A stretch of DNA of 5,397 nt from Anaerolineae bacterium (lineage in GTDB: Bacteria > Chloroflexota > Anaerolineae > Aggregatilineales > UBA2796), in contig JADZBY010000275.1 in the NCBI GenBank assembly GCA_020851855.1, positions 1-5,397 on the forward strand, written 5' to 3'. Position 1 is the first letter of the stretch. Every line of letters begins with the position of its first letter. The notes beneath the pieces are model-generated. The model had not been told where the DNA came from and did not search any database. It was given only the letters and a program-made list of their open reading frames with translations. The translations under genes were made by a program, and so were the position numbers. Positions 1 through 5,397 of the stretch are shown in pieces.

Positions 1-92
1 AGCACTCGGACAATAAGCACGTTCAGCTGGAGCCTCTTGAGATGATCCACACGTCGGAGGTCATACACCTGCGCTTCCGAGTCGTGAAGTGA
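1..92 (+). CDS. C-terminal end of an unidentified protein (partial, 5' end outside window)
   Basis: The first complete codon is at 3, and the frame stays open for 29 codons to a TGA at 90-92. It is the only rightward frame open from the left edge, since the other two hit stops within the first 45 bases. Most codons end in G or C, as expected for coding sequence in a GC-rich genome. The tail ends with the residues EVIHLRFRVVK. Too little is present to identify a family, and I do not recognise it. It lies 44 bases before the TTG start of the reductase-like gene, so the two could share a transcript. A chance open frame of this length cannot be excluded. Confidence 0.4.
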   Translation, partial: HSDNKHVQLEPLEMIHTSEVIHLRFRVVK

Positions 93-113
93 CCATTGCG
101 GAGGAATGGAAGC

Positions 114-140
114 ATGGAGTGGAAAGGAGAACTCACTTGA
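114..140 (+). CDS. Possible 8-codon minicistron ahead of the reductase-like gene
   Basis: ATG at 114 is preceded at eight bases by GGAGGA (100-105), a near-perfect Shine-Dalgarno sequence. It opens a frame encoding MEWKGELT and stops at TGA 138-140. The stop overlaps the TTG start of the downstream gene as TTGA (137-140), the usual arrangement for translational coupling. The minicistron also contains the downstream gene's own ribosome binding site. Translation of it could raise initiation at the weak TTG codon. This is inference from layout only. An 8-codon frame can easily arise by chance, and the GGAGGA may simply be purine-rich sequence. Confidence 0.25.
   Translation: MEWKGELT
125..130 (+). 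promoter_or_regulatory. Ribosome binding site fixing the TTG start of the reductase-like gene
   Basis: AGGAGA lies six bases before TTG 137 and is the best Shine-Dalgarno match near any possible start of this gene. The upstream GTG at 89 has only weak purine context. This decides the non-ATG start. Confidence 0.7.
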
Positions 141-691
141 GAAAGCTCTGGGTCAAAGTATGGATGACCCTGGATGGGGTCTTTGATGCGGATACGATGG
201 ACTACTGGTGGCAAAACACGAATACCCCTGAAAGAATGGAGTACATCACCGAACAGTACTCCCAGGGCGACATCTATATGATGGGACGCACCACCTATGA
301 GATGCTCTGGCCGGGCTGGTCTACACAAACGACCGGCGATGGACCGGGACCGATTCTCAACCGTATGCATAAATACGTGACCTCCACCACGCTCACCGAG
401 GCTCCGTGGAAAGAATCAACCATCATCCGAGAAAATGTGGTGGAGGAAATCGCCAAATTGAAACAGCAGCCCGGCAAGGACATCATCATCGACGGCAGCG
501 CAACCCTGGTCCAATCGCTTCAAGGTTCGGGCTTGATTGACGAGTATCGCGTCCTGGTCGAACCATTTATCATGGGCAGAGGAAGACGGTTCTTTGCGGA
601 AGGGACGGCCATGACCAAACTGCGGCTAGTCGCAAGCAGGACCCTCAATTCCGGAACGCTGGCCCTCATCTATCAGCCTGCCAACATTTAA
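137..691 (+). CDS. Dihydrofolate reductase-fold (RibD C-terminal domain) family protein
   Basis: This 184-residue protein has the size and motifs of stand-alone RibD_C/DHFR-like proteins (YyaP/YwjB type), which are soluble NAD(P)H-binding reductase-like proteins usually of unknown substrate. From the TTG start the visible motifs are: an opening beta strand followed by TLDG (residues 11-14); MMGRTTYEMLWPGW (48-61), the family's nucleotide-binding G-R-x-T-Y segment; IIIDGSATL (116-124) with the GS turn; and DEYRVLVEPFIMGRGRRFF (135-153), the conserved DE...P...G-x-G-x-x-F end of the domain. The start is TTG at 137 because AGGAGA at 125-130 sits six bases upstream and the family begins with MRKL-like residues. 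A GTG at 89 would add 16 residues with no family resemblance. The gene is intact, less GC-rich than rpoB, and ends 14 bases from the convergent transposase remnant. A true folate or riboflavin role is not shown. Confidence 0.88.
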   Translation: MRKLWVKVWMTLDGVFDADTMDYWWQNTNTPERMEYITEQYSQGDIYMMGRTTYEMLWPGWSTQTTGDGPGPILNRMHKYVTSTTLTEAPWKESTIIRENVVEEIAKLKQQPGKDIIIDGSATLVQSLQGSGLIDEYRVLVEPFIMGRGRRFFAEGTAMTKLRLVASRTLNSGTLALIYQPANI

Positions 692-705
692 CCGAGATGC
701 CGCCC

Positions 706-917
706 CTATCGTTCAACAGATCGGTCAAATCGTTCCGGCAAGGCGTGAAACTGTCAATCCAGGCAAAGTTCCACTCACTGCTAAAGCGGCGTAAGTAGGC
801 CCAGGGATTGAAGAATAACTTGCATTCGCGCTTGGGACGTTTACAGGAGCCGGTGCTCTCAACGATGTCCGGAATGAGCTTGTGGTCGAAGCAGGCAAAG
901 CGGGGAGCTGCGCGGAA
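706..917 (-). pseudogene. C-terminal remnant of an IS4/IS5-like DDE transposase, frameshifted
   Basis: On the minus strand the frame from about 917 encodes residues including ACFDHKLIPDI, then FFNPWAYLRRFSSEWNFAWI. This follows the C-terminal pattern of IS4/IS5-type transposases (C-F-x-H-x-x-I-P-x-I, basic stretch, F-N-P-x-x-Y-x-x-R-F-x-S-E-x-x-F-A-W-I-D-K-F), including the glutamate of the DDE triad region in 'SSE'. After WID, one missing base at about 751-753 shifts the frame. Restoring it gives KFHALPERFDRSVER and a TAG stop at 706-708, the expected continuation. Without correction the frame runs to 666-668 with no family resemblance. The N-terminal two thirds of the transposase are absent and no terminal inverted repeats were found. 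It abuts the truncated sigma gene on the same strand. The upstream boundary is uncertain by about 20 bases. Confidence 0.65.
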
Positions 918-1298
918 GCTGCTCTAACGCCTGACGAATTTCTGCCTCTGTCTCGGCTCTTTCCACAAGCTCTTCGACAGATGCATTGCTATCATTCAGC
1001 AAGAGCGACACGGTATCCCCTTCAAGGGAAAGGTGCGACCTGTTACGCGAGATAGCGCGCGTTGCAAGATTGGCAACCAGCTTGAAAAACCAGGGGCCAA
1101 ATGGGCGTTGAACATCGTAGGAATGCAACTGCTCATAAGCACGGATAAACGCATCCTGAACCACATCCTGTGCCAAGACTTGATCGCGAGTAATCAGACA
1201 GGTGATCTGATACGCTTTGCGCTGTATTGATGCACAAGCGGCTCCAACGCGCGGATATCCCCTTGTCTTGCGCGGTCGATTGCACTTCGTTCGTCCAT
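904..1298 (-). pseudogene. ECF (sigma-70 family) RNA polymerase sigma factor, frameshifted and truncated
   Basis: ATG at 1298 (minus strand) begins MDERSAIDRARQGDIRALEP and LVHQY, the usual N-terminus of an ECF sigma factor of a type common in Chloroflexota. At about 1224-1225 the frame breaks. The next frame continues with KAYQITCLITRD, then AQDVVQDAFIRAYEQLHSYD and GPWFFKLVANLATRAISRNR, which are sigma regions 2.1-2.4 (core binding and -10 recognition). Adding one C would turn TACAG into TACCAG and restore HQYQRKAYQ, so a single-base deletion explains the break. After the linker, resemblance stops at EIRQALEQLPRSS, exactly where region 4 (-35 recognition) should begin. The remaining tail to 859 is out-of-frame transposase sequence. 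The product should be non-functional. An unshifted frame starting at 1368 exists, but its N-terminus is unlike any sigma factor. Confidence 0.82.
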
Positions 1299-1330
1299 GA
1301 AACCCACTTTCCGGGACGTTTTGCATACTT

Positions 1331-1358
1331 CTATACACCAATCCCGAAAAAGGTTGGA
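1331..1358 (-). promoter_or_regulatory. ECF-type promoter of the broken sigma gene (probable autoregulation)
   Basis: Reading leftward, TCCAAC (1358-1353) is followed by a C plus five-T run. TGTATA (1337-1332) comes 15 bases after the AAC motif. This resembles ECF promoters such as Bacillus sigma-W sites (TGAAAC, T-rich spacer start, CGTATA). Transcription would begin near 1324, about 26 bases before the sigma ATG at 1298. ECF genes are often driven by their own sigma, so autoregulation is the natural inference. Since the sigma is broken, the promoter would be orphaned unless a relative recognises it. Confidence 0.45.
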
Positions 1359-1451
1359 GCAATTTCATTTAGCCGGTGGGTTAGGCGTGGCATAAATGAG
1401 CGAATGGAATACCAGTAAAGACTGAAATCATCGAATCTCGATTTTCCCCAA

Positions 1452-1479
1452 TTGACCGGCCCGGAATCTGTGATATACT
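1452..1479 (+). promoter_or_regulatory. Housekeeping (sigma-70/SigA-type) promoter of rpoB
   Basis: TTGACC (1452-1457) and TATACT (1474-1479) are separated by 16 bases, each one mismatch from consensus. TG at 1471-1472 provides an extended -10. Transcription should start around 1485-1488, leaving a leader of about 125 bases before the rpoB ATG at 1613. It is the only strong rightward promoter seen in the gap, and the sequence around it is AT-richer than the gene it serves. Confidence 0.7.
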
Positions 1480-1536
1480 CACTTGTTACGGGAAACCCCA
1501 AATCAGATGATTCTCCACCGACCATTCGCGTTCCAA

Positions 1537-1577
1537 CGTCAGTCCCGACAAGCCCTCTGATCTCGCGCAGACTGACG
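1537..1577 (+). repeat. 8-bp perfect inverted repeat in the rpoB leader
   Basis: CGTCAGTC (1537-1544) is exactly complementary to GACTGACG (1570-1577), with 25 bases between the arms. In the leader RNA this could form a stem. No U-run follows, so it is not a classic intrinsic terminator. A 17-codon upstream frame (ATG 1507 to TGA 1558-1560) covers the left arm and ends inside the loop. A regulatory role is possible but not shown. Confidence 0.35.
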
Positions 1578-1601
1578 GCAGCTTTAGTACGGTAAGTGCT
1601 C

Positions 1602-1606
1602 AGGAG
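1602..1606 (+). promoter_or_regulatory. Ribosome binding site of rpoB
   Basis: AGGAG ends six bases before ATG 1613. The rpoB frame upstream of this ATG contains no other plausible start codon as far back as about 1556, so this site fixes the start. Confidence 0.75.
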
Positions 1607-1612
1607 CGAGGC

Positions 1613-4600
1613 ATGCAGCGACGACTGAACACCAAGAACTACGCCCGGACGTACGACGTGCAGGCTCTGCCATCCTTGATCGAGGTGCAGTTGAACTCGT
1701 TCAACTGGTTCCGCGACGAAGGTATGGGAGAACTCTTCGCGGAGATCAGCCCGATCGAGAGTTTCAACGGGAGCCTGAAACTGTACTTTCCGGGTCCCCA
1801 GCCCGAGACGGACGAGTTCGGGCTGAAATACTGGTTCGAGGACCCCAAGTACGACGTTGACCTGTGCCTGGAGCGCGACATGACCTATGCCGCGCCGCTC
1901 TACGTGCGCGTGGCGCTGGTCAACAAAGAAGCGGATGAAGTCGTCGTCAACGACATTTTCCTTGGCGATTTTCCGTTGATGACGGAGAACGGCACGTTCA
2001 TCATCAACGGCATCGAGCGCGTCGTCGTCAGCCAGTTGATCCGCTCGCCCGGCGTGTATTTTGACGTGACCGAGGACCGCAGCACGGGCCGTGCGCTGGC
2101 CAACGCCAAGCTCATCCCCGACCGGGGCGCGTGGATGGAATTTGAGACGCGCAAGAGCGACTATCTGACGGTCAAGTTCAACCGCAAGCGCACCGTGCCG
2201 ATCACGGTCCTCTTGCGCGCGCTGGCCGCCGTCTCGGATGGGCACGATGACGTGTCGCCCATCAAAGAGGGCAGCGACGAAGAGCTGCTGGCCATCTACA
2301 AAGATGTCGATACGAACCCGGACCACCAGTTCATCGCGGCCACCATTCGCAACGAGCCGCAATGGGACCTGCGCGGCGGGATGAAGATCAGCGAGGCGGC
2401 GCTTCTGGAATTTTACAAGCGCATGCGCCCCGGCGACCCGCCCACGCTGGACAACGCCCGCACCTACCTGGAGAGCCAGCTCTTTGACCAGCGCCGCTAT
2501 GACCTGGAGCGCGTCGGGCGCTACAAGCTCAACCAGCGGCTGGGCATCGACGCCACCATCCCCCGCTCGGTGCGTACCGTGACGAAGTACGACCTGATCA
2601 AGGTCGTCGAGCGCATGATCCGCATCAACACCGGCGCTGCCGACCCGGACGACATTGACCACCTGGGCAATCGCCGCGTCAAGACCGTCGGTGAACTGAT
2701 CCAGAGCAAGCTGCGCATCGGCCTGCGCCGCACCGAGCGCGTCGTGCGCGAACGCATGTCCATCCGCGAATCCGACCGCGTGACGCCCATCACGCTGGTG
2801 AATATCCGGCCCATCGTCGCCGCCGTGCGCGAATTTTTCGGCAGCAGCCAGTTGAGCCAGTTCATGGAGCAGACGAATCCGCTGGCCGAACTGACGCACA
2901 AGCGCACGCTCTCCGCACTTGGTCCGGGTGGTCTGCGCCGTGAGCGTGCGGGCTTCGACGTGCGCGACGTGCACCACAGCCACTACGGGCGCATCTGCCC
3001 GATTGAGACGCCGGAAGGCCCGAACATCGGCCTGATCGGGCGTCTGGCGACCTATGCGCGCGTCAACGAGTACGGCTTCATCGAGACGCCGTACCGCGCC
3101 GTGCTCAAGTCGCTGCCCATCGACGATCCGCGCCTGGTGGGCCGCACGGTGCGCGAAGATGTGACCGACAAGAACGGTAAGACGATTGTGGACGAGGACA
3201 CGGTCCTGACGGCCAAGCTCATCGACAAGATGCGCAACGCCGGGGTGAGCGACGTGCCGGTCAACCCGTTCGTCTCCAGCGACACGAAATACCTGTCTGC
3301 CGACGAAGAAGACCGGTTCATGATCGCCCAGGCGAACGCGAAGCTGGACGAAATGAACCAGTTCGTGGACGAGCGCGTCTCGTCGCGCTTTCACCAGAAA
3401 TTCCTGGACACGCACCCGGACCGCATCGACTACATGGACGTAGCGCCGCGCCAGATCGTGGGCATCAGCGCCGCGCTGATCCCGTTCCTGGAGCACGACG
3501 ACGCGAACCGCGCTCTGATGGGATCGAACATGCAGCGCCAGGCCGTGCCGCTGCTCCAGCCCGATGTGCCGATTGTCAGCACGGGCATGGAAGACCAGGC
3601 CGCCTACGACTCCGGGCAGGTGATGATTGCCGAAGCGGCGGGCGAAGTCGTCAGCGTGCAGGGCGACAAGGTCGTCGTGCGGGAAGAAAACGGGCGTGAG
3701 CGCGAGTACAAGCTGCGCAAATACACCCGCTCGAACCAGTCCACGTGCATCGATCAGCGGCCCGTGGTGTACAAGGGCCAGCACATCCAGCCCGGCGACG
3801 TGGTTGCAGACAGCTCGTCCACGGTCAAGGGCACGCTGGCGCTGGGCCACGACGTGATCTGCGCGTTCCTGTCCTGGGAAGGCGGCAACTACGAAGACGC
3901 GCTGCTGATCAGCGAGCGTCTGCTGCGCGAGGACCGCTTCACCTCGATCCACATCGAGAAGCACGAGGTCGAAGCGCGCGATACGAAGCTCGGCCCGGAA
4001 GAGATCACCTACGACATCCCGAACGTGGGCGAGGAAGCGCTGAAGGACCTGGATGAGACGGGCATCGTGCGCATCGGCGCAGAGGTCGGCCCGAACGACA
4101 TTCTGGTCGGTAAGATCACGCCGAAGGGCGAGAAAGAACTCAGCCCGGAAGAGAAGCTCTTGCGTGCGATCTTCGGTGAGAAGGCCCGCGAGGTGAAGGA
4201 TACGTCGCTGCGGCTGCCGCACGGCGAGCGCGGCAAGGTCGTGGACGTGAAGATCTTCAACCGCGAAGAGCACCGCGACCTGCCCGCTGGCGTGGAGCAG
4301 ATGGTGCGCGTCAGTGTGGCCCAGCGCCGCAAGCTGACCCAGGGCGATAAGATGGCGGGCCGCCACGGCAACAAGGGCGTCATCTCCCGCGTTGTGCCCA
4401 TCGAGGACATGCCGTACCTCGAAGACGGCACGCCCATCGACATCATCCTGAACCCGACCGGCGTGCCGGGCCGTATGAACATCGGGCAGGTGCTCGAGAC
4501 GCACCTCGGCTGGGCGGCGGACCGGCTCGGCTTCCGCGCCGTGACGCCGGTGTTTGACGGCGCTGAGGAAAGCGAGATCGAGGCAGAGCTTGGCCGCGCC

Positions 4601-5397
4601 TGGCTGATCGATTACGTCTGGGAACAGATCACCGAGCGGGCGTGGGAATGGATCAAGCCCATGAACTACGATCCCGAGACGCTCGAAGACGACGACGAGG
4701 TGCGCCGCCTGTACATCGATAGCTGGCTGGGCAACCACCCGGACTACGACGGCGAGCGGTTGGCCCTGGAACACGTCTACGCGCGCCGCGCCGTGATGCG
4801 TGAGTGGGTGCGCGAGAAGGGCTTTGACCCGGACGATGTCTTCGTCTTCGACCTGGACGAGGCCAGCCTGGAGCGCCGCGACCGCATCGATGCGCAGGCC
4901 ATCAACGTCATCCTGCGCCTGTGGATCGAGGCTGTCTCCGGCGAACAGGCCCCCGAAGGGCTGGAAGGCGTGGAGCTGCGCCAGTACGCGGACCGCGTGT
5001 CGCTGCGCACCGGCCAGCCAGTCCCCATCTACGGCAAGCAGGTGCTGTACGACGGCAAGACCGGCCAGTCGTTCGACCGCCCGGTGACTGTTGGCGTGAT
5101 CCACATGCTCAAGCTGGCGCACCTGGTCGAAGACAAGGTGCACGCCCGCTCGACCGGCCCGTACAGCCTGGTCACGCAGCAGCCGCTCGGCGGCAAGGCG
5201 CAGTTTGGCGGCCAGCGCTTCGGCGAGATGGAAGTCTGGGCGCTGGAAGCCTACGGCGCGGCCTACACGCTCCAGGAAATGCTCACCGTCAAGTCGGACG
5301 ACGTGCAGGGGCGCGTCAAGACCTACGAGTCTATCGTCAAGGGCGAGAGCATCGAAGAGCCGGGCGTGCCGGCGAGCTTCCGCGTGCTGGTCAAAGA
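1613..5397 (+). CDS. rpoB: DNA-directed RNA polymerase subunit beta (3' end cut by window edge)
   Basis: This is the beta subunit of core RNA polymerase, which with beta' forms the active centre for transcription in the cytoplasm. 1261 codons are visible with no stop, and about 15-25 residues should be missing. Landmarks in order: protrusion/lobe segment NGIERVVVSQLIRSPGVYF (132-150); rifampicin-binding segment FFGSSQLSQF and following (about 408-438); PIETPEGPNIGLI (463-475); EHDDANRALMGSNMQRQ (627-643); NYEDALLISER with the E-D pair at 761-762; flap region about 775-900; GDKMAGRHGNKG with active-site lysines 913 and 921; ETHLGWAA; then the C-terminal clamp/switch block HARSTGPYSLVTQQPLGGKA (1177-1196) and LQEMLTVKSDD. 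A lineage-type insert of about 145 residues occupies about 994-1138. ATG 1613 has a good ribosome binding site, and rpoC is expected downstream. Codon use is strongly GC-rich. Confidence 0.97.
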   Translation, partial: MQRRLNTKNYARTYDVQALPSLIEVQLNSFNWFRDEGMGELFAEISPIESFNGSLKLYFPGPQPETDEFGLKYWFEDPKYDVDLCLERDMTYAAPLYVRVALVNKEADEVVVNDIFLGDFPLMTENGTFIINGIERVVVSQLIRSPGVYFDVTEDRSTGRALANAKLIPDRGAWMEFETRKSDYLTVKFNRKRTVPITVLLRALAAVSDGHDDVSPIKEGSDEELLAIYKDVDTNPDHQFIAATIRNEPQWDLRGGMKISEAALLEFYKRMRPGDPPTLDNARTYLESQLFDQRRYDLERVGRYKLNQRLGIDATIPRSVRTVTKYDLIKVVERMIRINTGAADPDDIDHLGNRRVKTVGELIQSKLRIGLRRTERVVRERMSIRESDRVTPITLVNIRPIVAAVREFFGSSQLSQFMEQTNPLAELTHKRTLSALGPGGLRRERAGFDVRDVHHSHYGRICPIETPEGPNIGLIGRLATYARVNEYGFIETPYRAVLKSLPIDDPRLVGRTVREDVTDKNGKTIVDEDTVLTAKLIDKMRNAGVSDVPVNPFVSSDTKYLSADEEDRFMIAQANAKLDEMNQFVDERVSSRFHQKFLDTHPDRIDYMDVAPRQIVGISAALIPFLEHDDANRALMGSNMQRQAVPLLQPDVPIVSTGMEDQAAYDSGQVMIAEAAGEVVSVQGDKVVVREENGREREYKLRKYTRSNQSTCIDQRPVVYKGQHIQPGDVVADSSSTVKGTLALGHDVICAFLSWEGGNYEDALLISERLLREDRFTSIHIEKHEVEARDTKLGPEEITYDIPNVGEEALKDLDETGIVRIGAEVGPNDILVGKITPKGEKELSPEEKLLRAIFGEKAREVKDTSLRLPHGERGKVVDVKIFNREEHRDLPAGVEQMVRVSVAQRRKLTQGDKMAGRHGNKGVISRVVPIEDMPYLEDGTPIDIILNPTGVPGRMNIGQVLETHLGWAADRLGFRAVTPVFDGAEESEIEAELGRAWLIDYVWEQITERAWEWIKPMNYDPETLEDDDEVRRLYIDSWLGNHPDYDGERLALEHVYARRAVMREWVREKGFDPDDVFVFDLDEASLERRDRIDAQAINVILRLWIEAVSGEQAPEGLEGVELRQYADRVSLRTGQPVPIYGKQVLYDGKTGQSFDRPVTVGVIHMLKLAHLVEDKVHARSTGPYSLVTQQPLGGKAQFGGQRFGEMEVWALEAYGAAYTLQEMLTVKSDDVQGRVKTYESIVKGESIEEPGVPASFRVLVK
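4592..5026 (+). other. Insert of about 145 residues in RpoB with tryptophan-marked repeat-like units
   Basis: Between PVFDGAEESEI (ending at residue 989) and GKQVLYDGKTG (starting at 1141), E. coli RpoB has only some 15-20 residues, while this protein has about 150. The extra segment is acidic and predicted by eye to be mostly helical. Tryptophans at 1013, 1038, 1065 and 1104 each sit in a hydrophobic helix and are followed by Ile, Leu or Val. The first three are followed a few residues later by Y/F-D-P/G (YDP 1019-1021, YDG 1045-1047, FDP 1071-1073). This suggests an expanded helical repeat. It is in frame, matches the surrounding codon use, and is flanked by perfectly conserved RpoB sequence, so it is part of the protein and not a mobile insertion. 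Confidence 0.7.

Larger units (their letters stand above)
1299..1612. other. Divergent intergenic control region between the sigma pseudogene and rpoB
   Basis: This 314-base gap holds no convincing protein gene. From left to right it contains the leftward ECF-type promoter, about 90 bases without recognised signals, an imperfect inverted repeat (ATCGA-ATC-TCGAT at 1430-1442) just before the rpoB -35, the rightward promoter, and the rpoB leader with an inverted repeat. No rplJ/rplL sequence, which precedes rpoB in many bacteria, is present. The base composition is lower in GC than rpoB. Confidence 0.6.

Noticed and set aside
89..136. GTG at 89 as the start of the reductase-like gene (GTGA overlap with the preceding stop)
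   Set aside because: The overlap is attractive, but the extra 16 residues do not resemble the family and there is no good ribosome binding site. TTG 137 has an excellent one.
23..370. A 115-codon minus-strand frame over the start of the reductase-like gene
   Set aside because: It lies opposite the RibD_C-type coding sequence, has no family resemblance, and conflicts with the well supported plus-strand gene.
692..760. An intrinsic terminator between the convergent reductase-like gene and the transposase remnant
   Set aside because: I found no GC-rich stem followed by a T-run in either direction.
1299..1368. ATG at 1368 as the start of the sigma gene
   Set aside because: Its N-terminal part is out of frame with sigma sequence and overlaps the promoter. 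ATG 1298 in the neighbouring frame gives the correct family N-terminus.
1033..1418. Two short plus-strand frames (65 and 63 codons) across the sigma region
   Set aside because: They are antisense to the sigma pseudogene and its promoter and show no recognisable motifs or ribosome binding sites.
1598..1607. GCTC-AG-GAGC palindrome around the rpoB ribosome binding site as a regulatory hairpin
   Set aside because: A two-base loop cannot form a stable hairpin, and the match is explained by the Shine-Dalgarno sequence itself.
1331..5143. A 1270-codon open frame on the minus strand opposite rpoB
   Set aside because: It is an exact antisense shadow. Strong G/C third-position bias in rpoB avoids the codons that would give minus-strand stops. 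The translation is low-complexity, rich in V, A, H, D and R, and has no recognisable domain, whereas the plus strand is unmistakably RpoB.
1..5397. CRISPR array, tRNA or rRNA genes
   Set aside because: No spaced direct repeats, cloverleaf arms or conserved rRNA segments were seen on either strand.

Overview
The window is a piece of bacterial chromosome dominated by the 5' end and nearly all of rpoB (RNA polymerase beta subunit), which reads rightward from 1613 and runs off the right edge. The RpoB sequence, and a remnant ECF sigma factor of the 'SAIxRxxxGDIxALExLVxxY' type, most resemble Chloroflexota (Anaerolineae-like). This is a judgement from remembered family features, not a database search. 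rpoB is GC-rich with strong G/C third positions. The 1.6 kb to its left is visibly less GC-rich.

Layout: (1) 1-92, the last 29 codons of an unidentified rightward gene. (2) 137-691, an intact RibD_C/DHFR-fold reductase-like protein with a TTG start, an excellent ribosome binding site and a possible 8-codon minicistron in front. (3) 706-about 917 (minus strand), the C-terminal remnant of an IS4/IS5-like DDE transposase with a one-base frameshift. (4) About 904-1298 (minus strand), an ECF sigma factor pseudogene. It keeps its start and region 2, has one internal frameshift, and loses region 4 where the transposase remnant begins. (5) 1299-1612, a divergent control region. It holds an ECF-type promoter facing left and a strong housekeeping promoter (TTGACC-16-TATACT with a TG extension) facing right. 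The rightward transcript has a leader of about 125 nt containing an 8-bp inverted repeat and a small upstream ORF. (6) 1613-5397, rpoB.

There is one essential housekeeping transcription unit here, rpoB and presumably rpoC beyond the edge. Beside it is a decayed locus in which a divergent, probably self-regulated ECF sigma gene was broken by frameshift and joined to transposon debris. No complete new multi-gene system is visible. The most unusual feature is a roughly 145-residue insert near the RpoB C-terminus containing tryptophan-marked, repeat-like helical units. Next are unusual residues in the rifampicin pocket and the broken sigma/transposase junction.
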